The notes: a model not told the origin generated them from the sequence alone. A DNA stretch of 64,000 nt from Thiotrichaceae bacterium (GCA_011391085.1 JAABRD010000009.1:1-64000); one strand, 5' to 3'. Positions 1 through 9,316 are shown, numbered from the stretch's first letter. Numbers and translations are program-made.

Positions 1-262
1 GAGGGTGGACTAGAGGCTTCAGCCGGATGGCCGTTCCCCGCGATTTGGTCATGTTCTGCCACCCACCGGCTAAAGCCTCCACTCCACCGGAGTTTTCCTT
101 AACTTAATGGCATTGCGGCTAAAGCCTCTAGTCCACCGTTTCACCGGCTAAAGCCTCTAGTCCACCGTTTCGCCGGCTAAAGCCTCTGGTCCACCGTTTC
201 ACCGGCTAAAGCCTCTAGTCCACCGTTTCGCCGGCTAAAGTCTCTAGTCCACCGGCGCTTTA
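1..262. repeat. GGCTAAAGCC palindromic repeat cluster
   Basis: An inverted pair (arm GGACTAGAGGCTTCAGCCGG near 7-26, opposite arm CCGGCTAAAGCCTCCACTCC near 66-85) is followed by about five head-to-tail 29-bp units at 115-262, each built from CCGGCTAAAGCCTCTAGTCC plus a short ACCGTTTCA or ACCGTTTCG link. The same arm recurs near 7.4, 13.0, 16.3, 30.8, 31.2, 51.8 and 52.4 kb. There are no unique spacers, so this is not a CRISPR array. Confidence 0.9.
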
Positions 263-283
263 ATTCCTGCAAGAGAATATCCC

Positions 284-829
284 ATGATGAATAACGACAC
301 CCATTCCACTAACGACACCCATCCCACTTCAGATACTTCAGATAAATTAGTTCCCGCCTATCAACAAATGTTGGCCAGGATTAGGGACCTGTTGCCACAT
401 CCAGACTTCAAGACGTTGCATGATCGTATCGAAGATGCCCAAGAAAAAGCGGTAGCGATGGAAGAACTGACTCTGGAAGAGGCCGAACGTATCGGTGATT
501 ATTTGCGTCGAGATGTAGAAGATGCGGCCCATTTTATTGTCACCACTAACCAGGCCTTAGCTGATTGGTTACGTTTTGATTTAGAACTCATTGAAGACCG
601 TTTGCTAGATATGTTCAACGTTGCAGTTGACCATACTCGGATGGAATTGGAAAATCTAGCTGAACAAGCCCGGCAGGCGACCGAATGGTATAGCGGCGAA
701 ATCACGGGACCTGGCACTTTATGTTGTGTTGCCTGTGGAAAGATGTTGCATTTTCATCAACCAGATTATGTCCCCGTCTGTCCTGCTTGTGGGGCAACGT
801 TGTTTAAACGGGAGTTGGAGGACGAGTAA
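284..829 (+). CDS. YbeL/DUF1451-like zinc-ribbon protein
   Basis: This 181-residue protein resembles the E. coli YbeL family (DUF1451). It has an acidic, helical N-terminal two thirds and a C-terminal zinc ribbon. The cysteine pairs CVACG (about residues 148-152) and CPACG (about 167-171) are both intact, and the segment YSGEITGPGTLCC just before the ribbon is typical of the family. The molecular function of the family is not known to me. The first 20 residues are a low-complexity Asn/Asp/Thr/Ser tract with a repeated NDTH-type motif, so translation could also begin further in. The gene converges on kup; the two stops are about 60 bp apart with a palindrome between them. Confidence 0.8.
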   Translation: MMNNDTHSTNDTHPTSDTSDKLVPAYQQMLARIRDLLPHPDFKTLHDRIEDAQEKAVAMEELTLEEAERIGDYLRRDVEDAAHFIVTTNQALADWLRFDLELIEDRLLDMFNVAVDHTRMELENLAEQARQATEWYSGEITGPGTLCCVACGKMLHFHQPDYVPVCPACGATLFKRELEDE

Positions 830-858
830 ACGGAGGGGTCCAAAACAAGTTTTGGATT

Positions 859-884
859 GGAGTCCAAAACGGGTTTTGGACTCC
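859..884. repeat. GGAGTCC...GGACTCC palindrome between convergent genes
   Basis: The arms GGAGTCCAAAAC and GTTTTGGACTCC form an almost loop-less hairpin, and an imperfect relative lies just upstream at 838-857. It lies between the stops of the zinc-ribbon gene and kup and could act as a two-way terminator, although it lacks a T-tract. The same palindrome occurs at 32398-32423 and 45959-45984. Confidence 0.75.
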
Positions 885-892
885 GTTGCCAT

Positions 893-2797
893 TTACAAAC
901 TCACCTGCGTCCCAATTTCAATCACTCGATTCGTCGGAATATTAAAAAAGTCCGTCGCACTTCGTGAATTGCGCAACATGCTAATAAAAATTCGCTTCCG
1001 CCACAATGCCATCGGCAATTGTCTTTTCGAGGAAGGAATCAGCGTCTCGCGACTGAGAAAGAAAGTCGTCTCCATCATTTCAAATTCTAAACCCAAAGGT
1101 TGACACTCTTCCAACAATTTGGGTACGTCCACATGTTCTTTAAAACCGTAGTGGGCGACAATCCGATAGAAACCATCTCCCAATGTTTGGATGTCAATAC
1201 GGTCCTTGGGACTGACCTCCGGAATGTCTTGCATGAGGACCGTTAAAAACACGGTCCGTTCATGTAACACTTTGTTATGTTTCAAATTATGTAGCAATGC
1301 AGGAGGCACACCGGTTTGGTTACTTATCATAAAAATAGCTGTGCCATAGACGCGCGTCGGCGGAGAATAACGAATCATTTCAAAAAAGTCTTCCAACGGC
1401 AACAGGTCTGGTGCCATGCGTTCAAATAGCAATTCACGTCCCCGTTTCCAAGTCACCATACAGGTGAACAAAATCAGTCCAATGACCAGCGGAAACCAAC
1501 CCCCGTGCGGAACTTTTAGCAGATTGGAGGTGAAAAACGACAGGTCAATTCCTAAAAACACCACAATTGCCAGTCGGCTGGCGGAACGTTTCCATTCCCA
1601 CCGGCTTCGCAACGCAATGAATGCCAATGATGTGGTAATCACCATTGTTCCTGTCACCGCAATCCCGTAAGCGGCTGCCAGGTTGCTGGAAGACTGAAAT
1701 CCTAGCACGAGGGCAATCACCGCTATCAGTAAAGCCCAGTTCACCCATGGTACATAAATTTGTCCCGCCGTTTCCTCCGAAGTGTAGTCAATTTTCATAC
1801 GAGGACAGTAACCCAGTTGAATGGCCTGGCGAGTGAGGGAGAAGGCGCCGGAAATGACGGCTTGAGAGGCAATGATGGTGGCCGCGGTAGCCAAAAAAAT
1901 GAGAGGATACAAGGCCCAATTGGGGGCCAGTAGATAGAACGGACTTTGAATGGCTTCTGGCTGTTGGAGGAGAAGGGCACCTTGCCCAAAGTAATTTATC
2001 AAAATGGCTGGTAACACCAAACTGAACCACGCTACCCGAATCGGTTGTTTGCCAAAATGTCCCATATCCGCATACAGGGCTTCTCCCCCCGTGACCACTA
2101 ACACTACGGAACCTAGCACGACGTAACCATGCCATTGATTGTTTATGAAAAAATCCAGGGCATAAAGCGGATTAATCGCGGCCAATACTCTCGGTTCCTG
2201 AATAATCTGGAGGAATCCTAGCAAGGCCAGGGTACTAAACCACAGTAACATAATGGGACCAAAAAACGCGCCTACACTGGCGGTACCGCGCCGTTGTATT
2301 AAAAATAAACCGATTAAGATGCCTAACGTGATAGGGAGGAGATATTGGTCAAAAATGGGACTGGCAATCGTCAATCCTTCAACCGCACTGAGAACCGAAA
2401 TGGCGGGCGTAATAATTCCGTCACTATAGAACAACGATGCCCCAAATAGCCCTAAGACGATTAACCACCAACGTTGTTTCGGATAGTCTTGCCAACGCCG
2501 TAAAGTCAACGCCGTCAATGCTAAAATGCCTCCTTCCCCGCGATTGTCAACACGCATGATGAAAGTCACGTATTCCAAAGAAATTGTGATGATTAACACC
2601 CAAAAAATCAAAGACAGGATGCCTAAAATATTGTCAAATGTGAGAGGAACCCCATGCCCTTGAGAAAAGCATTCTCGTAACGCATATAAGGGACTGGTGC
2701 CAATGTCACCATAGACGATACCAAGGGCACCTATGACCAATTTGGATAATCGAGAATAGTCTTGAGAGGGGGAATTTGAGTGAGAGTGTATAGTCAT
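893..2797 (-). CDS. kup: Kup low-affinity potassium uptake transporter
   Basis: This is a K+/H+ symporter of the Kup/HAK/KUP family in the inner membrane. The diagnostic N-terminal motif GIVYGDIGTSPLYALRE is intact, followed by about twelve hydrophobic segments and a soluble C-terminal domain of roughly 150 residues, as expected (E. coli Kup is 622 residues). I chose the ATG at 2797, giving about 634 residues, because family alignment starts shortly after it. A TTG at 2824 in the same frame would add nine residues. Neither start has a convincing Shine-Dalgarno. The gene stands alone, converging on the YbeL-like gene. Confidence 0.95.
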   Translation of the reverse strand: MTIHSHSNSPSQDYSRLSKLVIGALGIVYGDIGTSPLYALRECFSQGHGVPLTFDNILGILSLIFWVLIITISLEYVTFIMRVDNRGEGGILALTALTLRRWQDYPKQRWWLIVLGLFGASLFYSDGIITPAISVLSAVEGLTIASPIFDQYLLPITLGILIGLFLIQRRGTASVGAFFGPIMLLWFSTLALLGFLQIIQEPRVLAAINPLYALDFFINNQWHGYVVLGSVVLVVTGGEALYADMGHFGKQPIRVAWFSLVLPAILINYFGQGALLLQQPEAIQSPFYLLAPNWALYPLIFLATAATIIASQAVISGAFSLTRQAIQLGYCPRMKIDYTSEETAGQIYVPWVNWALLIAVIALVLGFQSSSNLAAAYGIAVTGTMVITTSLAFIALRSRWEWKRSASRLAIVVFLGIDLSFFTSNLLKVPHGGWFPLVIGLILFTCMVTWKRGRELLFERMAPDLLPLEDFFEMIRYSPPTRVYGTAIFMISNQTGVPPALLHNLKHNKVLHERTVFLTVLMQDIPEVSPKDRIDIQTLGDGFYRIVAHYGFKEHVDVPKLLEECQPLGLEFEMMETTFFLSRETLIPSSKRQLPMALWRKRIFISMLRNSRSATDFFNIPTNRVIEIGTQVSL

Positions 2798-3080
2798 TTC
2801 AGTTATCTGTGATGGGAGTAGCAAAAACCAAGGTTGAAGGCTGTCTAATCGTAGAATGGAATAAAATTTGCTGAAGGAATAAATAATTGAAAATGTTAAT
2901 CCCTATGCCTTGTGCAAAAGTGGGTAAGAAACTCAATCTTTTAAAGAAACTGACTTTCTACACTGCTATTGCAAATAGAGGAGGGTTAACCGAAACAATG
3001 GTGCCAGAATCCAAAGTTAAGCCTTTGAATTTTAAAACCATTCCCTTATTCCTTCATCATCATAATTGGAGTTAATTACT

Positions 3081-3398
3081 ATGGTTATTTTAGTCGGTGC
3101 CGATCGTTTGGGCAATATCGAAACTTTGTTGAAAGATCGCGGTTTTGCCAGTTTTAAACATATCACAGGACGACAACCAAAAACACAAAAATGTCTTCCA
3201 GTGAGTACCTCAGGTGCAGAATTGATGATTTTGTTCACCGATTTTGTAGGTCACAACGTCATGCGGAATTTTAGAAAACACGCTAAGGAACAACATATTC
3301 CGTTTATTGCATGTAAGCGCAGTGTATGTGATTTATCCAGTTGTTTGGATAAAAATGGTTTTCTACCCAAAAAACTCTGTGCAACGTACCAATATTAA
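3081..3398 (+). CDS. DUF2325 family protein
   Basis: A small 105-residue protein beginning MVILVGADRLGNI. The Val-rich first strand followed by a glycine/aspartate turn is the hallmark of DUF2325, whose function I cannot state. It contains cysteines at the middle and C-terminus (CLPVS, CKRSVC, SSC, KLC), which might bind metal or be redox active; that is inference. The ATG at 3081 is preceded by GGAG ten bases upstream, favouring it over an in-frame TTG at 3066. The 2798-3080 upstream gap holds no credible gene. A strong terminator follows at 3461. Confidence 0.75.
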   Translation: MVILVGADRLGNIETLLKDRGFASFKHITGRQPKTQKCLPVSTSGAELMILFTDFVGHNVMRNFRKHAKEQHIPFIACKRSVCDLSSCLDKNGFLPKKLCATYQY

Positions 3399-3460
3399 TC
3401 CTTAGTACCAATCATAATTAATTCTTAAAATAGGTAGGAAAAATAACCGTTAAACAACAA

Positions 3461-3508
3461 CGCCAGGGGTCCAAAACATTGTTTTGGATGTCTGGCGTTT
3501 TATTTTTT
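3461..3508 (+). terminator. Rho-independent terminator after DUF2325 gene
   Basis: A hairpin with outer stem CGCCAG/CTGGCG encloses a TCCAAAACA/TGTTTTGGA palindrome and is followed by TTTTATTTTTT. The inner palindrome is the same one seen at 859, so the terminator seems to have been built from, or invaded by, that repeat. Confidence 0.8.
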
Positions 3509-3528
3509 CTGAGGGGCATTAGCAATAC

Positions 3529-3632
3529 TATACTGCATAGCTTGACAATTTGAGTTTCGTTCGCGGCGAGGGATAACACCCCTTCGAGGGGTGTTATCCC
3601 TGTAAGTTCAGATTGTGAAACTATGCAGTATA
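3529..3632. mobile_element. Small TIR element (MITE-like) flanked by TA
   Basis: The element has about 22-bp imperfect terminal inverted repeats, TATACTGCATAGCTTGACAA at the left and the matching TGCAGTATA end at the right. The centre is a strong hairpin (GGGATAACACCCC / GGGGTGTTATCCC). Both ends abut TA dinucleotides, the pattern expected for IS630/Tc1-type insertion. It has no coding capacity. The AT-rich stretch 3633-3820 shows nothing recognisable. Confidence 0.6.
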
Positions 3633-3820
3633 TAATGAATGTTTATTATCAGCAGTTCTCTATAATCAGTGGTTTATCTTAAAAAAACAGTGAGTTATAA
3701 ATAAATTTTGAAAATTTTAGGTCTGATGATTTATAATATGATAATATAGCGTTTAATGCAATATCTGAATCTATCCCCTAAATAAATTTCTTGTTTCCAC
3801 GCGCTGTTGCATTTTTCATT

Positions 3821-3917
3821 CAGGAGTCCAAAGCATTAGCTTTGCCGTTGCATTCAGGAGTCCAAAGCGTCAGCTTTGCCGGGGTCCAGGTGGCAAAGCT
3901 GACGCTTTGGACTCCTG
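3821..3917. repeat. CAGGAGTCCAAAGC palindrome
   Basis: A perfect 26-bp stem pairs 3855-3880 with 3892-3917 (CAGGAGTCCAAAGCGTCAGC and its complement). A shorter extra copy of the left arm begins at 3821. It belongs to the group of palindromes that share GGAGTCC/GGACTCC ends. Confidence 0.85.
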
Positions 3918-4004
3918 AGTGAAGTGGGATAGTGGGATAGATTCCTAGTTTAAATATTGGCCCATTATTAAGACGTAAAAAAGTCATTATTCAGGAAAAA
4001 ACTC

Positions 4005-7000
4005 ATGTCATTATTTCTTACCGTTAGTTTACTTATGACAGGATGGCTACTCGGCATAGTCACTGTTGGACTGACTAACAAACTCATACTCCCCCCCTCT
4101 CCAACTCCCCTATCCTCCTTCTTTAACGGGTTACGACGGATTAAATTCCGTCATGGAGTATTAAATAATTGGATGAGACATGACTTGACCAAATGCAGGC
4201 CGGGTGAATGTGAAGCCATGCTGGCTTGGCGAGACAGCGAAATTCGCTATCAAGCCATTTTTGAAAACGTTGCCGTAGGAATCGCCTGGATGGATAAACA
4301 AGGACATTATCTTCAAGTCAATGCCAAATGGGTAGAGATGTTTGGTTACTCCGAATCAGAAATCTCTCAACTGACTTTTTTAGAACTGACTCACCCTGAT
4401 GACCGGGAAGAAAGTGTCAAAAAATTTAAAAAATTGATAGAATGTGCCGATACCCTGTCAGAACAACAGGAAAAACGCTATCTTCGTAAAGATGGTAGCT
4501 TCTTCTGGGCCCAAGTAGCCGCTACCCCCTTATGTAAGGAAGATGGCGTAGTGCGTAGCGTGGTCAGTGTTATCGTCGATTTAACGGCCCGGAAACAAGC
4601 TGAAGCCTTGCTAGAACGGGAACGCCAGAAACTTTTTAACGTCTTAGACATGCTACCAGCATTTGTCTATTTGTTAACACGCGACTATTCAATCACCTTT
4701 GTGAATCAACGATTTCGTCAATTATTCGGCAATCCGAATCATTCTCCTTGTTATCATGTTCTCCTTGACCACCAGACCCACTGTCCAGCCTGTCCAGCTT
4801 TAAAAGTGTTTAACACCAAAGAACCTCAAAGTTGGGAATTGACCAGCCCTGCGGGCCGGACCTACATGGTCCATGATATTTTCTTTCCAGCTACCAATGA
4901 CGAAGAGGCAATGGTGTTAGAAATTGGATTAGACATCACCGAACGCAAGCATGCCGAAGAAGCATTACGGGAAAGTGAATCATATTGGCGCAGTCTCCTC
5001 CAAACGGCCCGCATTGGTTTAATTCTCTCCCGGTTAGATGGTACGCCCGTGGAAGTCAATTCGGCCTTTTCTCATATCGTGGGTTACGAAGTGACAGAAT
5101 TTTTAGATTTATGTTTTAGTTTTATGGACATTACTCCAGAACCTTATGCCACGTTGGAACGCGCCAAACTTCAGCAAGTCGAAGTGTTAGGCAAACAATA
5201 CCGACCCGATGAAAATTCGATATTTCACGAATTTACCAAAGCTGGGACGTTACGGTTTGGCCCCTACGAAAAAGAATTTATTCATAAACAGGGGCATCGA
5301 GTCCCCGTCAGAGTGTGGGGTTTGGTTATTGAAAGAAACGGCGAACTCTTGATTTGGGCCAGTGTAGAGGACATCACTGAACAAAAACAAGCAGAGGCAC
5401 AATTAACCGAAGCAAATCGTACCCTCAATCAGTTCAAAACCACTTTAGATATGACTCTCGACAGCATATTTATGGTAGATGCCCAGACCTTGAGATTTTG
5501 CTACGCTAACTTGGGTGCTAAAAAATTCCTTGGCTATTCTCAGGCGGAATTGTTTGAAATGACACCGTTGGACATTCAACCAGAACTGACTGCTGAACGT
5601 TTTTCCAAACTGATCACCACGTTGCGGGCCAGTTCCCAATCTGCGTTGACTTTTGAAACGGTACAACGCCACAAAAATGGGACCTTGATTCCTGTCGAGG
5701 TCTTTCTACAATACATTGAAATGCCCGAACAACGGCACCGTTTTATGGTCATTGTCCGTGACATTACCGAACGCAAATTAACCGAGGAAAAACTTCAAGA
5801 AGCCATTGAAGTGGCCGAACGGGCCAAACAAGCCGCAGAAATTGCCAATCAAGCTAAAAGCACTTTTTTGGCCAATATGAGTCATGAGTTACGTACCCCC
5901 CTCAATGGCATTTTAGGGTATACTCAAATTTTCAAACGTGATAAGCTGTTAACTGCGGCCCAACAAGAAGGCATTGACGTGATTGGACGCAGTGGCGAAT
6001 ACTTACTCACCTTAATAAATGACATTCTCGACCTTTCCAAAATTGAAGCAGGGCGCGTTGAAATTTACCCTTCTGAGTTTAATTTTGAATTGTTTTTACA
6101 CGGGATTGTCGATTTATTTCAAATGCGTGCCAAACAACAAGGGATCATTTTTCACTATCGCCCACTTTCAACCGTGCCGCGAATGGTTCATGCCGATGAA
6201 AAACGACTCCGCCAAATCTTGTTGAATTTGCTAAGTAATGCAGTTAAATTTACCAAACAAGGTAGCGTGACTCTAACCGTAGGTTATCCAGGCAGTGAAG
6301 GTAGCAAGGCCACCCTCACCCCCGGCCCCTCTCCCAGAGGGAGAGGGGCCGGGGGTGAGGGAAGCTACCAAATTCTCTTCCACGTCGAAGACAGTGGAAT
6401 TGGCATCGCCCCAGAGGAGATTCCCAAAATCTGTTTGCCATTCCAACAAGTTGGAAACAACGATTATCACGCCGAAGGGACTGGACTCGGTTTATCTATC
6501 ACGCACAAATTAATAGAAATGATGGGAAGCCAACTGCATATCCACAGTCAATTGGGACGTGGTAGCACCTTTTGGTTCCAATTGCCATTGCCAGAAGTTC
6601 CAGAAACCTTTATACCACTTGAAGAACCACTCTATATCATGGGTTATCAATGGGATTCCCAACCTCCCCAGGCAACCTCCAAAATTCAAATTCTGGTGGT
6701 TGACGATAACCGGGAAAATTGTTCAGTTCTAGTCAATTTACTGACTCCCCTGGGCTTTCAAGTGGACACCGCTACCACAGGTCAACTGGCAATAGATAAA
6801 ATCTGTGAACTAAAGCCCAACGTCGTATTGATGGACCTAAAAATGCCTGTTATCGACGGTTACGAAGTCACCCGCCACCTGCGACAACTTCCAGACCTTC
6901 AGGAAATGGTCATCATTGCCGTATCTGCCTGCGCCTTTGAACAAGATGTCTTGAAAAGTAAAGAAGCCGGCTGTGATGATTTTATCACCAAACCTGTGCA

Positions 7001-7319
7001 TCTCAAGGAACTCTTGGAACGGTTACGCAAACTTTTAAAACTGACCTGGGTTTATGAACCAACGCAGGTTACGACACCCTTGCCAACGCGCCCACCCCAA
7101 AGTGAACCTTCCGTGGAACAAGCGGTTACGTTGAGTCAACTGGCCCAAATAGGCGACATTCAAGGTCTGTTTGATTATCTTGAAAAATTAAGACACACCG
7201 ACACACACTTGCAAATGTTCATTCAACAGGTTTATCATTTGGCCGAAGAATTGGAAATGGAACAAATTTGTGAAATGGTGCAGAAATATATGAAAAAGCC
7301 GGACGACTCATGCCGGTGA
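4005..7319 (+). CDS. PAS-rich hybrid sensor histidine kinase with receiver
   Basis: A 1104-residue membrane-attached sensor. One hydrophobic helix (about residues 2-24) is followed by four PAS/PAC modules (about 78-198, 205-318, 325-460, 470-590); the second holds a Cys-rich CPACP motif. A HisKA domain follows with [10 protein letters not shown], the phospho-accepting His being residue 627. The HATPase domain has an N-box near LLNLLSNAVKF and a GTGLGLS G2 box, and the receiver has acidic residues VVDDN and phospho-Asp 944 in LMDLKMP. A helical tail of about 90 residues could be a degenerate Hpt. A palindromic repeat inserts about 17 Gly/Pro/Arg-rich residues inside the ATPase domain near residue 770. 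The ligand is unknown. No cognate regulator is adjacent, but a second REC-kinase lies downstream. Confidence 0.9.
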   Translation: MSLFLTVSLLMTGWLLGIVTVGLTNKLILPPSPTPLSSFFNGLRRIKFRHGVLNNWMRHDLTKCRPGECEAMLAWRDSEIRYQAIFENVAVGIAWMDKQGHYLQVNAKWVEMFGYSESEISQLTFLELTHPDDREESVKKFKKLIECADTLSEQQEKRYLRKDGSFFWAQVAATPLCKEDGVVRSVVSVIVDLTARKQAEALLERERQKLFNVLDMLPAFVYLLTRDYSITFVNQRFRQLFGNPNHSPCYHVLLDHQTHCPACPALKVFNTKEPQSWELTSPAGRTYMVHDIFFPATNDEEAMVLEIGLDITERKHAEEALRESESYWRSLLQTARIGLILSRLDGTPVEVNSAFSHIVGYEVTEFLDLCFSFMDITPEPYATLERAKLQQVEVLGKQYRPDENSIFHEFTKAGTLRFGPYEKEFIHKQGHRVPVRVWGLVIERNGELLIWASVEDITEQKQAEAQLTEANRTLNQFKTTLDMTLDSIFMVDAQTLRFCYANLGAKKFLGYSQAELFEMTPLDIQPELTAERFSKLITTLRASSQSALTFETVQRHKNGTLIPVEVFLQYIEMPEQRHRFMVIVRDITERKLTEEKLQEAIEVAERAKQAAEIANQAKSTFLANMSHELRTPLNGILGYTQIFKRDKLLTAAQQEGIDVIGRSGEYLLTLINDILDLSKIEAGRVEIYPSEFNFELFLHGIVDLFQMRAKQQGIIFHYRPLSTVPRMVHADEKRLRQILLNLLSNAVKFTKQGSVTLTVGYPGSEGSKATLTPGPSPRGRGAGGEGSYQILFHVEDSGIGIAPEEIPKICLPFQQVGNNDYHAEGTGLGLSITHKLIEMMGSQLHIHSQLGRGSTFWFQLPLPEVPETFIPLEEPLYIMGYQWDSQPPQATSKIQILVVDDNRENCSVLVNLLTPLGFQVDTATTGQLAIDKICELKPNVVLMDLKMPVIDGYEVTRHLRQLPDLQEMVIIAVSACAFEQDVLKSKEAGCDDFITKPVHLKELLERLRKLLKLTWVYEPTQVTTPLPTRPPQSEPSVEQAVTLSQLAQIGDIQGLFDYLEKLRHTDTHLQMFIQQVYHLAEELEMEQICEMVQKYMKKPDDSCR
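6313..6361. repeat. GC-rich REP-like palindrome inside the kinase gene
   Basis: A near-perfect inverted repeat has arms CCCTCACCCCCGGCCCCTCT and its complement, and is translated in frame as a Pro/Gly/Arg-rich insert. The same element occurs at 27254-27361 (inside another gene), within the TIR elements at 10968 and 42063, and as a fragment at 61906-61923. Confidence 0.9.
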
Positions 7320-7370
7320 ACCAGAGGCTGTAGCCGCAATGCCATTCAGTTAAGGAATAAAATTAACCGC

Positions 7371-7545
7371 CAGGTGGACTAGAGGCTTTAGCCGGTGGGG
7401 GTAGGAAATAATTGAAATCGCAATGCTTCCCACCGGCTAAAGCCTCTAGTCCAACACGGCCACCGGCTAAAGCCTCTAGTCCAACACGGCCACCGGCTAA
7501 AGCCTCTACTCCAATGGTGCCTGCTAAAGCCTCTACTCCAACATT
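7371..7545. repeat. GGCTAAAGCC repeat cluster
   Basis: One arm GGACTAGAGGCTTTAGCCGG is followed by three or four tandem opposite arms CCGGCTAAAGCCTCTAGTCC separated by AACACGGCCA. Together they can fold into alternative long hairpins behind the hybrid kinase gene. Confidence 0.85.
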
Positions 7546-7562
7546 GACACACTACAAATTCT

Positions 7563-7727
7563 GGTGGTGGTGCAATGTGGGTGAAATGTCTGAACTTTGA
7601 TTAGAATGATTTTCAGATGGACTCTGATTAGTCAGAGCCTCCTTTCATAGCCCTCATTTAATCATCTCAATCAAAGTTCAAGACGAAGAAAAACCGCACG
7701 ATATTTCACCCAGATTGCATCACTACC
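7563..7727. mobile_element. MITE-A, 165-bp type 1 copy with exact 8-bp TSD
   Basis: The left end GGTGGTGGTGCAATGTGGGT and the right end (complement of GGTAGTGATGCAATCTGGGT) are terminal inverted repeats. The direct repeat CAAATTCT flanks the element exactly at 7555-7562 and 7728-7735, a target-site duplication. The interior has its own inverted symmetry (TCTGATTAG / CTAATCAGA style) and no gene. It lies immediately upstream of the REC-kinase gene. Confidence 0.88.
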
Positions 7728-7770
7728 CAAATTCTGATTCAACAAACTGTATTGATGACAAATAACAAAT

Positions 7771-9003
7771 ATGATGAACACTCCAACAACTCCTAAAGGT
7801 ACCCTCTTAGTAATTGACGATATACCTGACAATATAAAAATCCTGTTAGGTTTTTTAGGCAACGCTGGTTTTAAAGTGCTGGCTGCCAAAGATGGCGAAC
7901 AAGGTCTGAAACTGGCTGAACATACCCATCCTGATGTGATACTGTTAGACATCATGATGCCAGGCATAGATGGGTTTGAAGTCTGTAGAAGATTAAAGGC
8001 GAACGACCGCACCAAAGAGATTCCAGTCATTTTTATGACCGCGTTAACCGATGTCTTTGACAAAATTAAAGGTTTTCAAGTGGGTGCCGCAGATTATATT
8101 ACCAAACCTGTGCAACAAGAAGAGGTCTTGGCACGGGTAACGGTTCACCTGAATTTGCGCAAATTACAAAAACAACAGGAAGCACAAAATCGTCAACTGC
8201 TTTACGAAATCTCTTTGCGCAAAGAAGTGGAAGACGCATTACAACACACTAACAACGTGTTGGCCGAACGCACTGAGGAACTGCAAGCCCAAGCCCGTCA
8301 CTTGGAACAACGCAATCTGGAATTAGATGCGTTTGCCCACACGGTGGCCCATGATTTGAAGAACCCACTCAGCGGAATCATTGGAGTCACAGAACTCATG
8401 AAAGACGCCTGTATCCAACCCTCGAATCCGCTGATCTCTTGGAAAAGACAAATACATTTACTGGAGTTAGCAGGTCATCAGATACTTAATATTATTGACG
8501 CCATCTTATTGTTGACCGGCGTTTCCAGACAGACGACAGTAGAAGTCGAACCTTTGAACATGTCTTCTCTGTTGGCGGAAGTAGTCGAACTGCAATCGTT
8601 TATGATTGAAGAATATCATGGCAACCTCAAATTACCTAAGCGGTGGCCCATAGTGAGAGGTTATGCCCCCTGGGTGAAAGAAGTGTGGATTAACTATCTT
8701 AGTAATGGTCTAAAATATGGCGGAAAACCTCCCTCTTTGGAATTTGGGGCCGACTACATCTCCCCTGCACAGGAATTTATACGTTTTTGGGTACGTGACA
8801 ATGGTCCAGGTCTTTCCGAACAGATGCAAACCCAATTATTTACCCCATTTACACGATTGCAAAAACGAGTGGAAGGACATGGCTTAGGATTATCCATTGT
8901 CAAACATATTGTCGAAAAATTGGGTGGACAAGTGGGGGTGGAAAGTGTGCCAGGTCAGGGGAGTTTATTTTACTTTACGTTACCGGTAGTGTTGTACAAG
9001 TAG
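7771..9003 (+). CDS. Receiver-linked sensor histidine kinase
   Basis: A 410-residue soluble protein with an N-terminal receiver (residues about 10-125; acidic pair D16-D17, phospho-Asp D60 in LLDIMMPGIDG). A coiled coil (about 130-180) links it to a HisKA domain with AHDLKNPLSG (His 194) and a HATPase domain with DNGPGLS and GHGLGLSIVKH. REC at the N-terminus of a kinase usually means the kinase is controlled by an upstream kinase; the hybrid kinase just before it is a plausible partner, but that is inference. The gene begins 43 bp after a MITE-A element. Start chosen at the first ATG; a second ATG follows directly. Confidence 0.9.
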   Translation: MMNTPTTPKGTLLVIDDIPDNIKILLGFLGNAGFKVLAAKDGEQGLKLAEHTHPDVILLDIMMPGIDGFEVCRRLKANDRTKEIPVIFMTALTDVFDKIKGFQVGAADYITKPVQQEEVLARVTVHLNLRKLQKQQEAQNRQLLYEISLRKEVEDALQHTNNVLAERTEELQAQARHLEQRNLELDAFAHTVAHDLKNPLSGIIGVTELMKDACIQPSNPLISWKRQIHLLELAGHQILNIIDAILLLTGVSRQTTVEVEPLNMSSLLAEVVELQSFMIEEYHGNLKLPKRWPIVRGYAPWVKEVWINYLSNGLKYGGKPPSLEFGADYISPAQEFIRFWVRDNGPGLSEQMQTQLFTPFTRLQKRVEGHGLGLSIVKHIVEKLGGQVGVESVPGQGSLFYFTLPVVLYK

Positions 9004-9004
9004 C

Positions 9005-9258
9005 GGTTTTGGTTTTGGAGTACGGAATTTATTCCGTTTCAAGCCGCGGTTTTGGTTTTGGAGTACGGAATTTATTCCGTTTCAAGCAACGGTTTTGGTT
9101 TTGGAGTACGGAATTTATTCCGTTTCAAGCAACGGTTTTGGTTTTGGAGTACGGAATTTATTCCGCTTGAAACGGAATAAATTCCGTACTCCAACGGAAA
9201 CGGAATAAATTCCGGACTCCAACGAACGGAAACGGAATAAATTCCGGACTCCAACGGA
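9005..9258. repeat. 43-bp tandem repeats plus inverted GGAATTTATTCC palindromes
   Basis: Four head-to-tail 43-bp units (starting 9005, 9048, 9091, 9134) contain GGTTTTGGTTTTGGAGTACG and GAATTTATTCCG. Three inverted GGAATAAATTCC copies follow, so the whole can fold into a large cruciform. The same palindrome core appears near 28.4 and 55.5 kb. Confidence 0.9.
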
Positions 9259-9316
9259 ACTCATGGTCTAGTGAAGTATAATTTGAAATTTTCATTATTA
9301 AGGAGATTATATTGTT

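Noticed and set aside
115-262. Regular 29-bp repeats that look like a CRISPR array
   Set aside because: Units are contiguous with no unique spacers, occur elsewhere as single hairpin arms, and no cas gene is present.
2887-3075. Short ORF before the DUF2325 gene
   Set aside because: No family resemblance, and part (GCAAAAGTGGGTAAGAAACT) resembles a repeat-like stretch near 52825.
6295-6513. ORFs on both strands across the GC-rich palindrome
   Set aside because: They result from the palindrome's symmetry and lie inside the kinase gene.
7412-7600. ORF with PPAKASSPTR repeats
   Set aside because: Translation of GGCTAAAGCC repeats plus part of a MITE; no coding signature.
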